Shown piece by piece: positions 50,831 through 60,150 of a DNA stretch of 64,000 nt. Both the position numbers and the translations under genes were made by a program. Where the stretch lies: assembly GCA_019636795.1 (NCBI GenBank), contig JAHBWW010000005.1, forward strand, positions 186,001 through 250,000. Direction: 5' to 3'. The stretch comes from Phycisphaeraceae bacterium. GTDB lineage: Bacteria; Planctomycetota; Phycisphaerae; Phycisphaerales; UBA1924. The notes beneath the pieces were generated by a model, which saw only the letters and a list, made by a program, of their open reading frames with translations, had not been told where the DNA came from and did no database searches. The first letter of the stretch is position 1. Every line of letters begins with the position of its first letter.

Positions 50831-53800
50831 TCAGAGTTCGGGCGCAAAGCCGCGGCGCATGGTGTTCTCGCATGAAGCGCGAGGTTCGACGAACTGTGCG
50901 AGATAGTCGGGGCCACCGGCTTTGGAACCGACGCCCGAAAGCCCGAATCCGCCGAAGGGTTGACGACCGACGAGGGCGCCGGTGCAGCCTCGATTGATAT
51001 AGAGGTTGCCGACGCGGAAGTGCTGCTTGGCGCGTTCGATGTGCATGGGTTTGCGTGTGAAGACGCCGCCGGTGAGTTTGTAGGTGTGATTGTTTGCGAG
51101 TTCGAGGGCGTGATCGAAGTCGCGAGCGTGAATGACGGCCAGGACGGGGCCGAAGATTTCGTCCCAGTAGATGTGATGGTCGGTGGTGACGCCGGTGAAG
51201 ATGTGTGGGCAGATGTAGTTTCGCGGCTTTGTGCCTCGTCCGGAGTCAGTGGCGTGCTGGAGCGGGAAGTCTGCGTCGCCGAGGGCGAGCGTGCAGCCCT
51301 GAGCCTGCGCATCGGAGATGGCGCGGCGGATTTTGGCTGCGGCTTCGTCGTCGATGACAGGGCCCATGTCGGCACCAGGGTTCTGAGGGTCGGTCACGAC
51401 CAGCGCGCGAGCAGCTTCGACAAGTCTGCGGACGAAGGTCGTGATGTGCGGCCCTTGCGGTCCTTGGGGATCAACGACGATACAACGCGAACATGCGGAG
51501 CATTTCTGCCCCTGAAAACCGAACGCCGAGTAGCGAACGCCGAGTACGGCTTCATCGAGATCGGCTGAGGAGTCGATGATGATGGCGTTTTTGCCGCCCA
51601 TTTCGCAGACAACTTTCTTGACGTGTTCCTGACCTTCTGGTGTGCGGCCGGCAGCTTCGAGAATGTTCAGCCCGACGGCTTTGGAACCGGTGAAGGCGAT
51701 GATGGCGACGCGCGGGTCGCGGACGAGCGCGGCCCCGGTGGTTTCGCCGGGCGCGGGGCAGAAGCAAGCTACGTTGGCCGGTGCCCCGACATCGCGCAGG
51801 GCAGTTGCGAGCATGTCGAAGAAGATTTTTGCAATGCCGGGAGTCTGCTCTGCGGGCTTGATGATGACGGTGTTGCCGGTGACGAGGGCGGCGGTGACCA
51901 TGCCGGCGCAGATCGCGAGGGGGAAGTTCCATGGGCTGATGACAACGGTCACGCCACGAGGCTGATACCAGAGTTCGTCGAGTTCGCCGATGAATCGCCC
52001 GAGGCGCGTGCGCTGGAACATCGGCACGGCGAGGCGCGCGTAATACTCGCAGAAATCGATGGCTTCGCAGACATCGGCGTCGGCTTCGCGCCAGGGCTTG
52101 CCCGATTCCTTGATGATGACGCCCGAGAGTTCATCGCGGCGAGTACGCATCGCGGCTGCAACGCGAACGAGCACGTCGGCACGCCCGAGCGGGCTGAAGT
52201 CTCGCCACGCGGGGAATGCGCGGTGCGCGGCGTCGAGCATCTTCATCGCGGCATCAACGCTGGTGTCGTTGGCGATCTGAGGCACAGCAGCAGCGGTCGT
52301 GGCTTTGGCGAAGGTGTTGCGGACATCGCTGTGCGAGAAGTCGCGCATCGGTTCGGAGAAGAACGGGCGGCCGTTGCCAACACCATTGGCGCTCGGTGTG
52401 AGAGCGTGGCGTTCGGGCGCGAGTTTGTAGAGGTCTTCCTTGCGTGTCGAACCGGCTGGTGCAGCGGGGGCGGCGAGGAGTCGCTCAGGGGAGGCGTTGT
52501 CGAGGAATCCGGCCTTGAGCCAGGATTCGTTGGATGTGTTCTCGAGCAGACGGCGGACGAGATACGCCATGCCGGGGATCATCTCGCCGACGGGGACGTA
52601 CTCGCGCACGCGCAGGCCCATTTCTTTGGCGGCGTGCTTGAGCTGGTCGGCCATGCCGTGGAGCATCTGAAGCTCGAGCGCGTTCTTGGGGAGGTTGCGG
52701 CGTTCGAGCCCTGCGAGGGCTTTTGCGATGGAGCGGACGTTGTGCGATCCGAGCGCGAGTTTGATGCCTCCGCGACCGGGATCGAGCCGAGTGAGTGGGG
52801 ATGCGGGCGTGGGGGAGTCATTGCGTGGGCAAGCGTCGAGGAAAGTTTCGGTCATGTCCTCGAAAGAGCGATCAGTTTCCCACTTTTCATTCCAGACCGG
52901 GCATGGCCAGCCTTGCTGTTCGGCGTGAATGGTTTCGTAGTCCCAATAGGCGCCCTTGACCAGGCGGACAGTGACGATGCGACCGGTGCGGCGTGCCCAG
53001 TCGCTGATGCGTTTGGCGTCGGCGGGTCCGGACTTGAGGTAGGCCTGCATGGCGATGCCCGCGTGGAAATCGACTTTCTCGCAGCATCGCATGAACAGGT
53101 CGAGTGTGAGATCTTTGACGGCGAATTGTTCCATGTCGAAATTGACGAAGACGCCGCGATCGCGGGCTGCTTCGAGCAGCGGCACAAGTCGGGCCATGAG
53201 ATCGGTAATTGAACCATCGTGATCGATCGGGTCGAGGCGTGCGGAGAGGCTGGAGACCTTGATCGAGACGTTGGTGCGCGGGATTGGGCCGAGGTGGTCG
53301 GTTTCGAGGGTGTTGTTCGCGGGCCATTGTGCGACATGGCTCGGAAGGTTGACAATCAGATCGCGATACTTTTCGAGATATGCGTCGGCTTCGGCATCGG
53401 AAACGCAGGCTTCGCCGAGAAGATCGACAGAGAAAGCGATGCCATCCTTCCAGAGATCTCGCAGACCGGGGAGTGCGCTTTTGGCGTCGATACCGGCGAT
53501 GAAGTTGGAGGCCATGCCTTTGATCTGACTTGAGATGGTCTTTGCGGCAATGCCTTTTGCGACGCCGCCAGCTTTGAGGGCGAGGTCCATGCCGGGGGGG
53601 GTCTTGACGCCGGGTTGGGTGAGGTAGTCGACGAGGTGGTCGTGGACCATGTCGGGCGTGTTCAGGACGGGGAAAGCATCGACGAAGCGGAAAAGTTGGA
53701 CCTTGAATGCGTGGTCCTTCATGGACCAATCCATGAGTTTGTCCTGATAGAACTTGGCGCTGAGCAGCCCTGCGCGGTGCTTGGCGGCGCGGTCGAGCAT

Positions 53801-53908
53801 GTCTCGGCCGAGGGAGAGGATGCGCTGTTCGTCTGAGCCGTCCTGGGAGGGGGGCGGCGTGGGCGTGGCGGTGGTGGCGGGCTTGTTCTTTCGGGCAAAA
53901 ATGGCCAT
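50831..53908 (-). CDS. putA: Bifunctional proline dehydrogenase/P5C dehydrogenase
   Basis: A 1025-residue protein oxidising proline to glutamate. Residues about 25-480 are an FAD-dependent proline dehydrogenase barrel (MKDHAFKVQLFRFVDAFPV, VFVNFDMEQFAVKDLT, VRLVKGAYWDYE, LGSHNVRSIA). Residues about 530-1020 are an aldehyde dehydrogenase, with QPRGVTVVISPWNFPLAI, KVVCEMGGKNAIII and the active-site Cys in FQGQKCSACSRCIVV. No N-terminal DNA-binding domain, so it is not self-regulating like E. coli PutA. The start at 53908 follows AGGACA; the open frame upstream runs antisense through ribF and is rejected. Confidence 0.95.
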   Translation of the reverse strand: MAIFARKNKPATTATPTPPPSQDGSDEQRILSLGRDMLDRAAKHRAGLLSAKFYQDKLMDWSMKDHAFKVQLFRFVDAFPVLNTPDMVHDHLVDYLTQPGVKTPPGMDLALKAGGVAKGIAAKTISSQIKGMASNFIAGIDAKSALPGLRDLWKDGIAFSVDLLGEACVSDAEADAYLEKYRDLIVNLPSHVAQWPANNTLETDHLGPIPRTNVSIKVSSLSARLDPIDHDGSITDLMARLVPLLEAARDRGVFVNFDMEQFAVKDLTLDLFMRCCEKVDFHAGIAMQAYLKSGPADAKRISDWARRTGRIVTVRLVKGAYWDYETIHAEQQGWPCPVWNEKWETDRSFEDMTETFLDACPRNDSPTPASPLTRLDPGRGGIKLALGSHNVRSIAKALAGLERRNLPKNALELQMLHGMADQLKHAAKEMGLRVREYVPVGEMIPGMAYLVRRLLENTSNESWLKAGFLDNASPERLLAAPAAPAGSTRKEDLYKLAPERHALTPSANGVGNGRPFFSEPMRDFSHSDVRNTFAKATTAAAVPQIANDTSVDAAMKMLDAAHRAFPAWRDFSPLGRADVLVRVAAAMRTRRDELSGVIIKESGKPWREADADVCEAIDFCEYYARLAVPMFQRTRLGRFIGELDELWYQPRGVTVVISPWNFPLAICAGMVTAALVTGNTVIIKPAEQTPGIAKIFFDMLATALRDVGAPANVACFCPAPGETTGAALVRDPRVAIIAFTGSKAVGLNILEAAGRTPEGQEHVKKVVCEMGGKNAIIIDSSADLDEAVLGVRYSAFGFQGQKCSACSRCIVVDPQGPQGPHITTFVRRLVEAARALVVTDPQNPGADMGPVIDDEAAAKIRRAISDAQAQGCTLALGDADFPLQHATDSGRGTKPRNYICPHIFTGVTTDHHIYWDEIFGPVLAVIHARDFDHALELANNHTYKLTGGVFTRKPMHIERAKQHFRVGNLYINRGCTGALVGRQPFGGFGLSGVGSKAGGPDYLAQFVEPRASCENTMRRGFAPEL

Positions 53909-54016
53909 GGATGTGTCCTGTGGGGCCGGGTTGGGCATCGGCCGGGCGATCATAGTCCGGGCGTCGCGGAGACTCCCGTTCGCGCCGCTCGCGCTTGCAG
54001 CGGCTACCGTCGGTGC

Positions 54017-54973
54017 ATGGCGAGCCAAGGCCCAGTGGCGGTTTCGATCGGAAACTTCGATGGCGTGCACGTCGGGCACGTGTCGCTGCTGCGGGCTGCG
54101 CGGGATCGTGTGGGGCCGGAAGGCCGGGTGGTGGTGGTTGCGTTCCATCCTCACCCGGCATCGCTGATTGACGGTCGCGAGGTGCCGGCTGCAATGACCA
54201 CGCTCGATGAGCGGGCGGCACTTTTGCGTGCTGCTGGCGCTGATGAAGTTGTCAGGCTTGAGCCAACGAGGCAGTTGCTGTCGATGAGTCCGCACGCTTT
54301 TGTCGATGCCCTGGTGGATCAATTCAGCCCGGCGGTGGTGGTGGAGGGGCCTGATTTTCGATTCGGGCGCGGGAGGCTTGGCGATGTGGCGTTCTTGCGG
54401 GCAGCTGGCAAGGTGTTGGGCTTTGATCTCGTTGTTGTGCCGCCCGTCGATGTGACGTTGGTGGATCACACGGTTGTGCGGGCGTCGAGCACTATTGCAC
54501 GGTGGCTGATCGCACACGGAAGAGTGATCGATGCGCGTGCGGTGCTTGGGCGTCCGTATCGACTCTGCGGAGTCGTGGTGCGTGGCGATCGGCGTGGGCG
54601 CACGATCGGTTTTCCAACAGCCAATCTTCAAACGCAGAACATGCTCCCTGCCGACGGGGTGTATGCCGCGATTGCACATCTTTCGCATGGTGCGTTGTGC
54701 CCGGCAGCGGTTAACGTGGGGACGCGGCCGACGGTTGATTGTTTGCGAAGAACTGTCGAGGCGCACCTGATCGACATGCCGACGATGCGCGGTGAGGGAT
54801 GGCAACCTGTGCCCGGTCAGCCGGAGTATGGTTGGGGACTCGAACTCGATCTGGTTGCGTGGATGCGCGATCAGGTGCGATTCGCCGGGCTTGATGCCCT
54901 GACGGATCAGATTCGGCGCGACGTGGAGTGCGTGCGCCGCATTGTGAACAGCCCTTTGGGAGCGATTGCGTGA
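54017..54973 (+). CDS. ribF: Bifunctional riboflavin kinase/FAD synthetase
   Basis: A 318-residue RibF. The N-terminal FMN adenylyltransferase domain has GNFDGVHVGHVSLL (HxGH nucleotidyltransferase motif), EGPDFRFGRGRLGD and STIARWL; the C-terminal riboflavin kinase domain has GDRRGRTIGFPTANL and NVGTRPTVD. It makes FMN and FAD, needed by the nearby FAD enzyme PutA and others. Divergent from putA with 108 bp between starts. Its stop overlaps the following GTG start (GTGA), coupling translation to the DHH phosphoesterase. No FMN riboswitch recognised. Confidence 0.95.
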   Translation: MASQGPVAVSIGNFDGVHVGHVSLLRAARDRVGPEGRVVVVAFHPHPASLIDGREVPAAMTTLDERAALLRAAGADEVVRLEPTRQLLSMSPHAFVDALVDQFSPAVVVEGPDFRFGRGRLGDVAFLRAAGKVLGFDLVVVPPVDVTLVDHTVVRASSTIARWLIAHGRVIDARAVLGRPYRLCGVVVRGDRRGRTIGFPTANLQTQNMLPADGVYAAIAHLSHGALCPAAVNVGTRPTVDCLRRTVEAHLIDMPTMRGEGWQPVPGQPEYGWGLELDLVAWMRDQVRFAGLDALTDQIRRDVECVRRIVNSPLGAIA

Positions 54974-56019
54974 CACGCCAGACCTGGTCAACCAACTGCA
55001 CGCTCGACGACATCGCAGCCCGGATCGCGCGATCGCCTAACACGGCTGTTCTCACACATACCAAACCCGATGGCGATGCGATCGGTTCGTCGCTGGCGCT
55101 TGTGCGGGCGATTGCTGCAAGCCGGCACACGTCGGCCAGTTCGGTAGCGAGTCCGGCCGAGGCTTGGTACACGGGGCCGATGCCGATCTGGTTCGGCTCT
55201 GTGCAACGTCAGACACGCATGCGGTCGCTCGATGGCGGAGATCAACTGCCGCCTCACGAGCCGGATCTCGTGGTGATCGTTGACACTGGCTCATGGACGC
55301 AACTGGATCGGCTGGCGGACTGGGTGCGCGCGTTCGAAGGGGATGTGATCGTGATCGATCACCATCTTGCCGGGGATGCGGATGTCGCGGCCATGCGTTA
55401 TATCGACACCGGCGCTGCTGCGGCGTGTGAGCCGGTCGCGGGAGTGTGCACGAGGCTCTTGAACGTCGCAAGCCCGGCGCGGCTGAATGAGTCGATTGCC
55501 GAGCCTTTGTATCTCGGTCTTGCGACTGATACGGGCTGGTTTCGACATTCGAATGTTTCGCCTGCGGTCTTTCGACTCGCGGGAGATCTGGTCGAGGCCG
55601 GTGTACAACATGAGCAGCTGTTCCAGAACATCGAGCAGCGCGACCGCGCGGCTCGGCTGGGGCTCATGGCGCGAGCGCTGACTTCGCTGGAGTTCGCCTT
55701 GGGCGGTGCGGCAGCGATTATGACTCTCACGCAGAAGGACTTTGAGGAAACTGGTGCTGCACCGCAGGATGTCGGCGGGATCGTCGATCTGCCGCGCTGT
55801 GTCGAGAGCGTGCGAGTCTCGGCATTGCTCACTGAGCAGCGCAGCACGGGCGAGCCACTGACCAAGATCAGCATGCGCAGCAAGGGTGGGCCGGGCATGA
55901 TTGATGTGAATGTGGTGAGTCGAGCATTCGGTGGCGGGGGTCACGCGCAGGCGGCTGGCGCACGGACCAATCTATCACTAGCCCAGGCTAAGGCGAAACT
56001 CATCGAGGTCATGTCATGA
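54970..56019 (+). CDS. DHH/DHHA1 phosphoesterase (NrnA-like)
   Basis: A 349-residue DHH-family phosphoesterase resembling NrnA (oligoribonuclease/pAp phosphatase). The motif sequence is HTKPDGDAIGSSLAL, VIVDTGSW, VIDHHLAGD (the DHH motif) and LATDTGWF, with the DHHA1 motif GGGGHAQAAGA at the C-terminus. It would degrade nanoRNA, including pGpG, the product of cyclic-di-GMP breakdown, and could hydrolyse pAp, a by-product of sulfotransferase reactions. The start is the GTG at 54970 overlapping the ribF stop; it overlaps the methyltransferase start by 4 bp (ATGA). Confidence 0.9.
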   Translation: MTRQTWSTNCTLDDIAARIARSPNTAVLTHTKPDGDAIGSSLALVRAIAASRHTSASSVASPAEAWYTGPMPIWFGSVQRQTRMRSLDGGDQLPPHEPDLVVIVDTGSWTQLDRLADWVRAFEGDVIVIDHHLAGDADVAAMRYIDTGAAAACEPVAGVCTRLLNVASPARLNESIAEPLYLGLATDTGWFRHSNVSPAVFRLAGDLVEAGVQHEQLFQNIEQRDRAARLGLMARALTSLEFALGGAAAIMTLTQKDFEETGAAPQDVGGIVDLPRCVESVRVSALLTEQRSTGEPLTKISMRSKGGPGMIDVNVVSRAFGGGGHAQAAGARTNLSLAQAKAKLIEVMS

Positions 56020-56813
56020 AGCCTAAGTCCGACATCGAACGACGCATCGCCAAGGCGGTCAAGAACATGCCACCCGAGCCTGCGCGCAAGCAGCGCCCCA
56101 AAAAGCCACCGATGCGACTGAACACGACCACGCTGTGGGAGTACCCGAGTCAGCACTACGACAGTGAGAAATCGGGCACGATGCAAGGCGATCGCGACTA
56201 TGTCGGCGCGACACCGAGCTGGGTGGTCTGGCAATTGCTTCAGCGGTACACCCGAGCGGGCGACACCGTTCTCGACCCTATGTGCGGGAGCGGGACAACT
56301 CTTGACGTTGCGCGAGATCTTGAGCGCAAGGGCATCGGGTTCGATCTCGCGCCTTCGCGCGGCGATATTGGTCAGGCGGATGCGCGTCAGCTACCAATGG
56401 AAGGCCGAAGCGTGGATTTTGTGTTCATCGATCCGCCATATTCGACCCATGTGAAGTATTCCGACGACCCACGCTGCATCGGCAAGCTCGACGCGAGTGG
56501 TGATGATGCTGGTGAGGCGTACTACGAGGCGATGGAGGCCGTCATCGGTCAGATTCATCGCGTCCTGAGGCCCAAGCGTTACATGGCGCTCTATGTCAGC
56601 GATTCCTTTCGCAAGACCAAGGTCAAGCGAGTCTTCATGCCGATCGGGTTTGAACTGTTCACCCGGCTGCGCAAGCGCTTCGAGCCGGTGGACATCATTA
56701 CCGTCGTGCGTCAGAACGCCAAACTCTCGCGCGGCAACTGGCACAAGGCTGCGGAAGAGGAAAACTTCTTCCTGCGAGGGTTCAACTATCTGTTCATCAT
56801 GAAGAAGGCGTGA
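56016..56813 (+). CDS. DPPY-type SAM methyltransferase
   Basis: A 265-residue methyltransferase with SAM motif TVLDPMCGSGTTLDVARDLE and catalytic FIDPPYSTHVKYSDD, in the order I then IV. DPPY is the motif of N4-cytosine and N6-adenine methylases, but also of some RNA methyltransferases; the N-terminal basic segment (KNMPPEPARKQRPKKPPMRL) may bind nucleic acid. No restriction endonuclease or specificity domain is present in the window, so it is an orphan. Coupled to the NrnA-like gene by a 4-bp overlap. DNA or RNA target unresolved. Confidence 0.82.
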   Translation: MKPKSDIERRIAKAVKNMPPEPARKQRPKKPPMRLNTTTLWEYPSQHYDSEKSGTMQGDRDYVGATPSWVVWQLLQRYTRAGDTVLDPMCGSGTTLDVARDLERKGIGFDLAPSRGDIGQADARQLPMEGRSVDFVFIDPPYSTHVKYSDDPRCIGKLDASGDDAGEAYYEAMEAVIGQIHRVLRPKRYMALYVSDSFRKTKVKRVFMPIGFELFTRLRKRFEPVDIITVVRQNAKLSRGNWHKAAEEENFFLRGFNYLFIMKKA

Positions 56814-56846
56814 GCACCGCCAGCATGTGCTGTGGCTTGGGCCATT

Positions 56847-57983
56847 TCAGGCATTGCCCGGCCAACCTTCGCGTGTGAAGCGGCCGTTGCGGTGGAAGAC
56901 TTCGCCATCGGCCGAGATAGTCCCGCCGCTGCGCAGATCGCAGACCATGTCCCAGTGCAGGGCGCTCTCGTTGGAGTTGCCGCTCTCGGGGTATCCCGCA
57001 CCGCAAGCTGCGTGGAAAGTGCCCCCGATCTTTTCATCAAAGAGCGTGTTGCGTGAAAATTCCTTGATCGAATAGTTCGTGCCGATGGCGATCTCGCCCA
57101 TGACGCGTGCGCCGGCGTCCTGATCGAGCATGGCGATGAGGAACTCTTCGTTTTTCTTGGCGAACGCATCCACAACGCGGCCTTCCTTGAAGACCAGTCG
57201 CACGCCTTCAACCTCGCGGCCGTTGTACACAGCCGGGAACGTGTAGTTGACGTGCCCTTCGGCGTTTTTTGGTCCGGTGAAGACTTCGCCATCGGGGAAG
57301 TTCTCGCGTCCTGCGCAGTTGATCCATGTCGAGCCTTCGACATTGACGTGCAGGTCAGTGCCGTCGTGGTCGGCTGTTGGCGGAACGCGGAAGTGGATGT
57401 CCTTCTTGCCCTGAAGGTACTCGCGCACGCGCTCCTGCCGATGGTGGATTTCTTCCCACGCCTTGACCGGGTCTGGAAGATGCAGTAGACCGGCAGCGAA
57501 GACAAACTGTTCATACTGGGCAAGGCTCATTTCGGCGTCCTGGGCCGAAGAAGCGGTGGGGTACATGGTTCCAACCCACCGGAGTTCGCCCCTGGCTGCG
57601 CGATCGAGGAATCGCTTGTTGTACGGCTGAAGGCCTTGACGCCGCATGGCGATGCGGGCAGGGTCGATCTGCCCGAGCGCCTTGGTGTTGGTTTCGGCCC
57701 AGAAGCCGATCTGGACATCAATATTTTCGACGCGGGCGTTGTCGAGCGGCGAGAGGTAGCGCAGCTGTTCTTCGGTGCCATTGAGCAGCAGCGTTTCGAT
57801 GAGTGATTCGCAGCGGACGTGCCAGTACGGGTTGGCTCCTGCGGCCAGAACCTTCTCGTAGACGGCTTCGACAAGCGGGTAGCCGATCGGGTCCGAGGCG
57901 ATGCAGACAAGGTCGCCGGGCTTGACACGTGTCGAATAGCGCACGAGGACGTCTGCGAGTCGGTCAAGGCGTTGATCGCGCAT
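56847..57983 (-). CDS. Aminopeptidase, M29 family
   Basis: A 378-residue metallo-aminopeptidase of the thermophilic aminopeptidase (AmpS/T, M29) family. Recognisable segments are SDPIGYPLVEAVYEKVLAAG in the N-terminal domain, DIHFRVPPTADHDGTDL, and metal-site regions GEIAIGTNYSIKEFSRNTLFDEKIGGTFHAACG and NESALHWDMVCDLRSGG. Start at 57983 with GGAGG six bases upstream. It is convergent with the methyltransferase gene and divergent from the OmpH-like gene. It trims N-terminal residues of cytosolic peptides. Confidence 0.93.
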   Translation of the reverse strand: MRDQRLDRLADVLVRYSTRVKPGDLVCIASDPIGYPLVEAVYEKVLAAGANPYWHVRCESLIETLLLNGTEEQLRYLSPLDNARVENIDVQIGFWAETNTKALGQIDPARIAMRRQGLQPYNKRFLDRAARGELRWVGTMYPTASSAQDAEMSLAQYEQFVFAAGLLHLPDPVKAWEEIHHRQERVREYLQGKKDIHFRVPPTADHDGTDLHVNVEGSTWINCAGRENFPDGEVFTGPKNAEGHVNYTFPAVYNGREVEGVRLVFKEGRVVDAFAKKNEEFLIAMLDQDAGARVMGEIAIGTNYSIKEFSRNTLFDEKIGGTFHAACGAGYPESGNSNESALHWDMVCDLRSGGTISADGEVFHRNGRFTREGWPGNA

Positions 57984-58065
57984 AGTGGGCCTCCAGTCGA
58001 AACAGAGGATACCCCGCTACACTCTCGCGGGTGAACGCATCCTCTTTTTTAGATCGGAGTCTGAG

Positions 58066-58722
58066 ATGAATGCATCGCGTTTGGCGGTGGTGACGGTGGT
58101 GGCTGCGGCTCTGGGTGTCGGGCTACTGGCCGGAGCGGGCAAGGGACGTGCCGAGACGACGAAGATCGCGACGGTCGATGTTGTCGAGTTGCTCCAGGAC
58201 ATGCTGCAGACGCCGCAGTATGCCGAGCCGCGCGATGCCAACCGCAATACTTCGGTGGCCGAGCTCGCGGAGATGGAAGACGAGATGCGTCGCATCGACG
58301 CTGAGCTGCGCATGCTGACTCCTGCCGACCAGGCGCGCGGGCAGAGGTTGTATTCTGATCTTCAGCAGCGGCAGGCGAACTACCGCGATGCGGCGCAGCG
58401 TCGATCGGCCGAGTTTCAGGCGCTCAGCGGTCAGCAGGCCGCCGAGGTCTACGCCAGGATCCACGAGGCCGCGACGGCGGTCGCGCTTGCGGCCGGATAC
58501 ACGCATGTGCTGGCGTCGCGCGATGGTGCAGCCATCGAGGACACGGACTCTCTGCCCGCGGTGATCCAGGGGTTGCTGGCGCGTCCGGCGATCCTGTTCC
58601 CGGCGGCGGACGATCTGACTGACAAGGTTCGCGAGCGTCTTGCGATTCCGGTGAGTCAGGCTCCGGGCCAGAGCGAGCCGGGGGCTGCGGAGGGGAACGT
58701 CGGCCAGCCCGATCAGCCCTGA
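58066..58722 (+). CDS. Skp/OmpH-like periplasmic protein
   Basis: A 218-residue exported protein. A signal peptide (LAVVTVVAAALGVGLLAGAG) is followed by TKIATVDVVELLQDML, the usual opening strand and helix of Skp-type holdase chaperones, then a coiled-coil arm (MEDEMRRIDAELRML, LYSDLQQRQANYRDAAQR) and VALAAGYTHVLASRDGAAIE. The C-terminus is Pro/Gly-rich. Skp assists unfolded outer-membrane proteins; the pattern supports the family but not the exact clients. GGAG six bases upstream supports the ATG at 58066. Its last 10 bp overlap the convergent lipB. Confidence 0.78.
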   Translation: MNASRLAVVTVVAAALGVGLLAGAGKGRAETTKIATVDVVELLQDMLQTPQYAEPRDANRNTSVAELAEMEDEMRRIDAELRMLTPADQARGQRLYSDLQQRQANYRDAAQRRSAEFQALSGQQAAEVYARIHEAATAVALAAGYTHVLASRDGAAIEDTDSLPAVIQGLLARPAILFPAADDLTDKVRERLAIPVSQAPGQSEPGAAEGNVGQPDQP

Positions 58723-59417
58723 GCCTTGGGCGACAGTGCCGCGACGAGTTCGGACGCCAGTGCCGTTCGCACGGCGTCGATCGGTGGACAGTGCGCACCG
58801 AGTTCGGATGCCATGCTGGTCACAGGCCTGCCCGCGAGACCGCACGGCACGATGACGGCGAAGTCATCGAGGTTGGTCGTCACGTTGAGCGCCAGGCCGT
58901 GGAGCGTGATCCATCGCTGCACGCGTACGCCCATGGCGCAGATCTTGGCCGCGTCGCGCTCGCCGGTCGCCTTGGTCCAGACACCGGTTGCTGAGGCTTC
59001 GCGGCCGGTTTCGATCCCAAAGCCGCGCAGTGTCGCGATGACGGCCTCTTCGAGCGTGCGCATGTACTCGTGCAGGCGCAGGCCGATGGCGTTGAGGTCC
59101 ACGATCGGATACGCCACGATCTGCCCCGGGCCGTGGAAGGTCACGTCCCCGCCCCGGTCTGTCTGAGCGACCGCGATGCCTCGGGCTGCGAGCAGTTCGG
59201 GCGCGAGCAGCACATGCTCGGCCGCGCCGGGCCGCCGCGTGACGGTGACGACGGGGTCGTGCTCGACGAGCAGCAGGCGACCGATCTCGGGTGCTGCGCT
59301 GGCTCGGGCTGCGAGCACGGCCGCGTGGTGCTGGCGCTGGAGCGTCAGACCGCGCTGGTATTCGACGCGGCCACACTCGATCACGCGCAAGGGCAGCAGG
59401 TCTGACGATGTGGTCAC
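58713..59417 (-). CDS. lipB: Lipoyl(octanoyl) transferase
   Basis: A 234-residue LipB that moves octanoyl from acyl carrier protein to lipoyl domains of 2-oxoacid dehydrogenases. Motifs are RGGDVTFHGPGQIVAYPIVDL, the Lys in AAKICAMGVRV, and the acyl-accepting Cys in VIVPCGLAGRPVTSM. A GTG start at 59417. No lipA is in the window. It is 9 bp downstream of the FMN reductase gene on the same strand. Confidence 0.95.
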   Translation of the reverse strand: MTTSSDLLPLRVIECGRVEYQRGLTLQRQHHAAVLAARASAAPEIGRLLLVEHDPVVTVTRRPGAAEHVLLAPELLAARGIAVAQTDRGGDVTFHGPGQIVAYPIVDLNAIGLRLHEYMRTLEEAVIATLRGFGIETGREASATGVWTKATGERDAAKICAMGVRVQRWITLHGLALNVTTNLDDFAVIVPCGLAGRPVTSMASELGAHCPPIDAVRTALASELVAALSPKAQG

Positions 59418-59426
59418 GTCCGAAGT

Positions 59427-59996
59427 CTATCGCTTCTGCGCCAGGAACTGGGCCAGGCCCGCGCCGATCGCTGCTGCTGCGGCGGCTTTCTTGTCGTCTT
59501 TCATGGAGCCGTCGGCGTTGAAAGCTTCGTGGGCCTGGGGCAGGCTGAACATATCGGGCAGGACGATGGTGCCGATGTTGCCCAGCACGTAGCGCACCTG
59601 CTGCAGTCCGCGGTAGCCGCCGAAGTAACCGGGCGACGCGGCGAGCAGCCCGGCGACCTTGCCCTTGAAACATGCCAGCGGCGCTTCGCCGACTCTCGGC
59701 CGCGAGGCCCAGTCGATGACGTTCTTGAGCAGCGGGCTGAACGAACTGTTGTATTCGGGGCTGGCGATAAGGAAGCCGTCGGCCGCGTGCATCAGGTCGC
59801 GAAACGCCTGTGCGGGCTTGGGCAACCCTTCTTCGGCTTCGGCATCTTCATCGAACATCGGCATCGGGTAGTCGGCCAGGTGTACGAGCGTGACCTTCGC
59901 TCCGGCCTTCTCGGCTCCGGCGGCGGCGACTGCGAGCAGTTTGCGGTTGAACGAGTCCTTGCGGTTGCTGCCCGCAAAAGCGAGGATATGTCCCAT
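59427..59996 (-). CDS. NADPH-dependent FMN reductase
   Basis: A 189-residue flavodoxin-fold reductase. FAGSNRKDSFNRKLL is the FMN-phosphate loop and ASPEYNSSFSPLLKNVIDWASR is the family's second FMN contact; the C-terminus carries AAAAAIGAGLAQFL. It may reduce quinones, azo compounds or chromate, or supply reduced flavin. The start at 59996 follows AAGGAG by six bases. Tail-to-head with lipB at 9 bp, so probably co-transcribed. Confidence 0.92.
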   Translation of the reverse strand: MGHILAFAGSNRKDSFNRKLLAVAAAGAEKAGAKVTLVHLADYPMPMFDEDAEAEEGLPKPAQAFRDLMHAADGFLIASPEYNSSFSPLLKNVIDWASRPRVGEAPLACFKGKVAGLLAASPGYFGGYRGLQQVRYVLGNIGTIVLPDMFSLPQAHEAFNADGSMKDDKKAAAAAAIGAGLAQFLAQKR

Positions 59997-60150
59997 GGCG
60001 TGCTCCTTGGGTGAGAGTGCGGGGGTCAGGCGTGTCTGTTGCAACAGTATTCCGCTACGGCGGGCCGGGCGCGCTGGCTGCGGCGAGGGGGCGTGATCCG
60101 CGGGCGCGGGGCGCCAATGTCGCGCGTGCGCCGCACACGCCGCGCGCCGA

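Noticed and set aside
54017-54973. FMN riboswitch at ribF
   Set aside because: Only 108 bp lie upstream; the conserved RFN element was not found by eye.
50831-54991. Open frame of 1386 codons reaching far upstream of putA
   Set aside because: The part beyond 53908 runs antisense to ribF, is Arg/His-rich and matches no family; PutA starts at MAIFARKNK with AGGACA.
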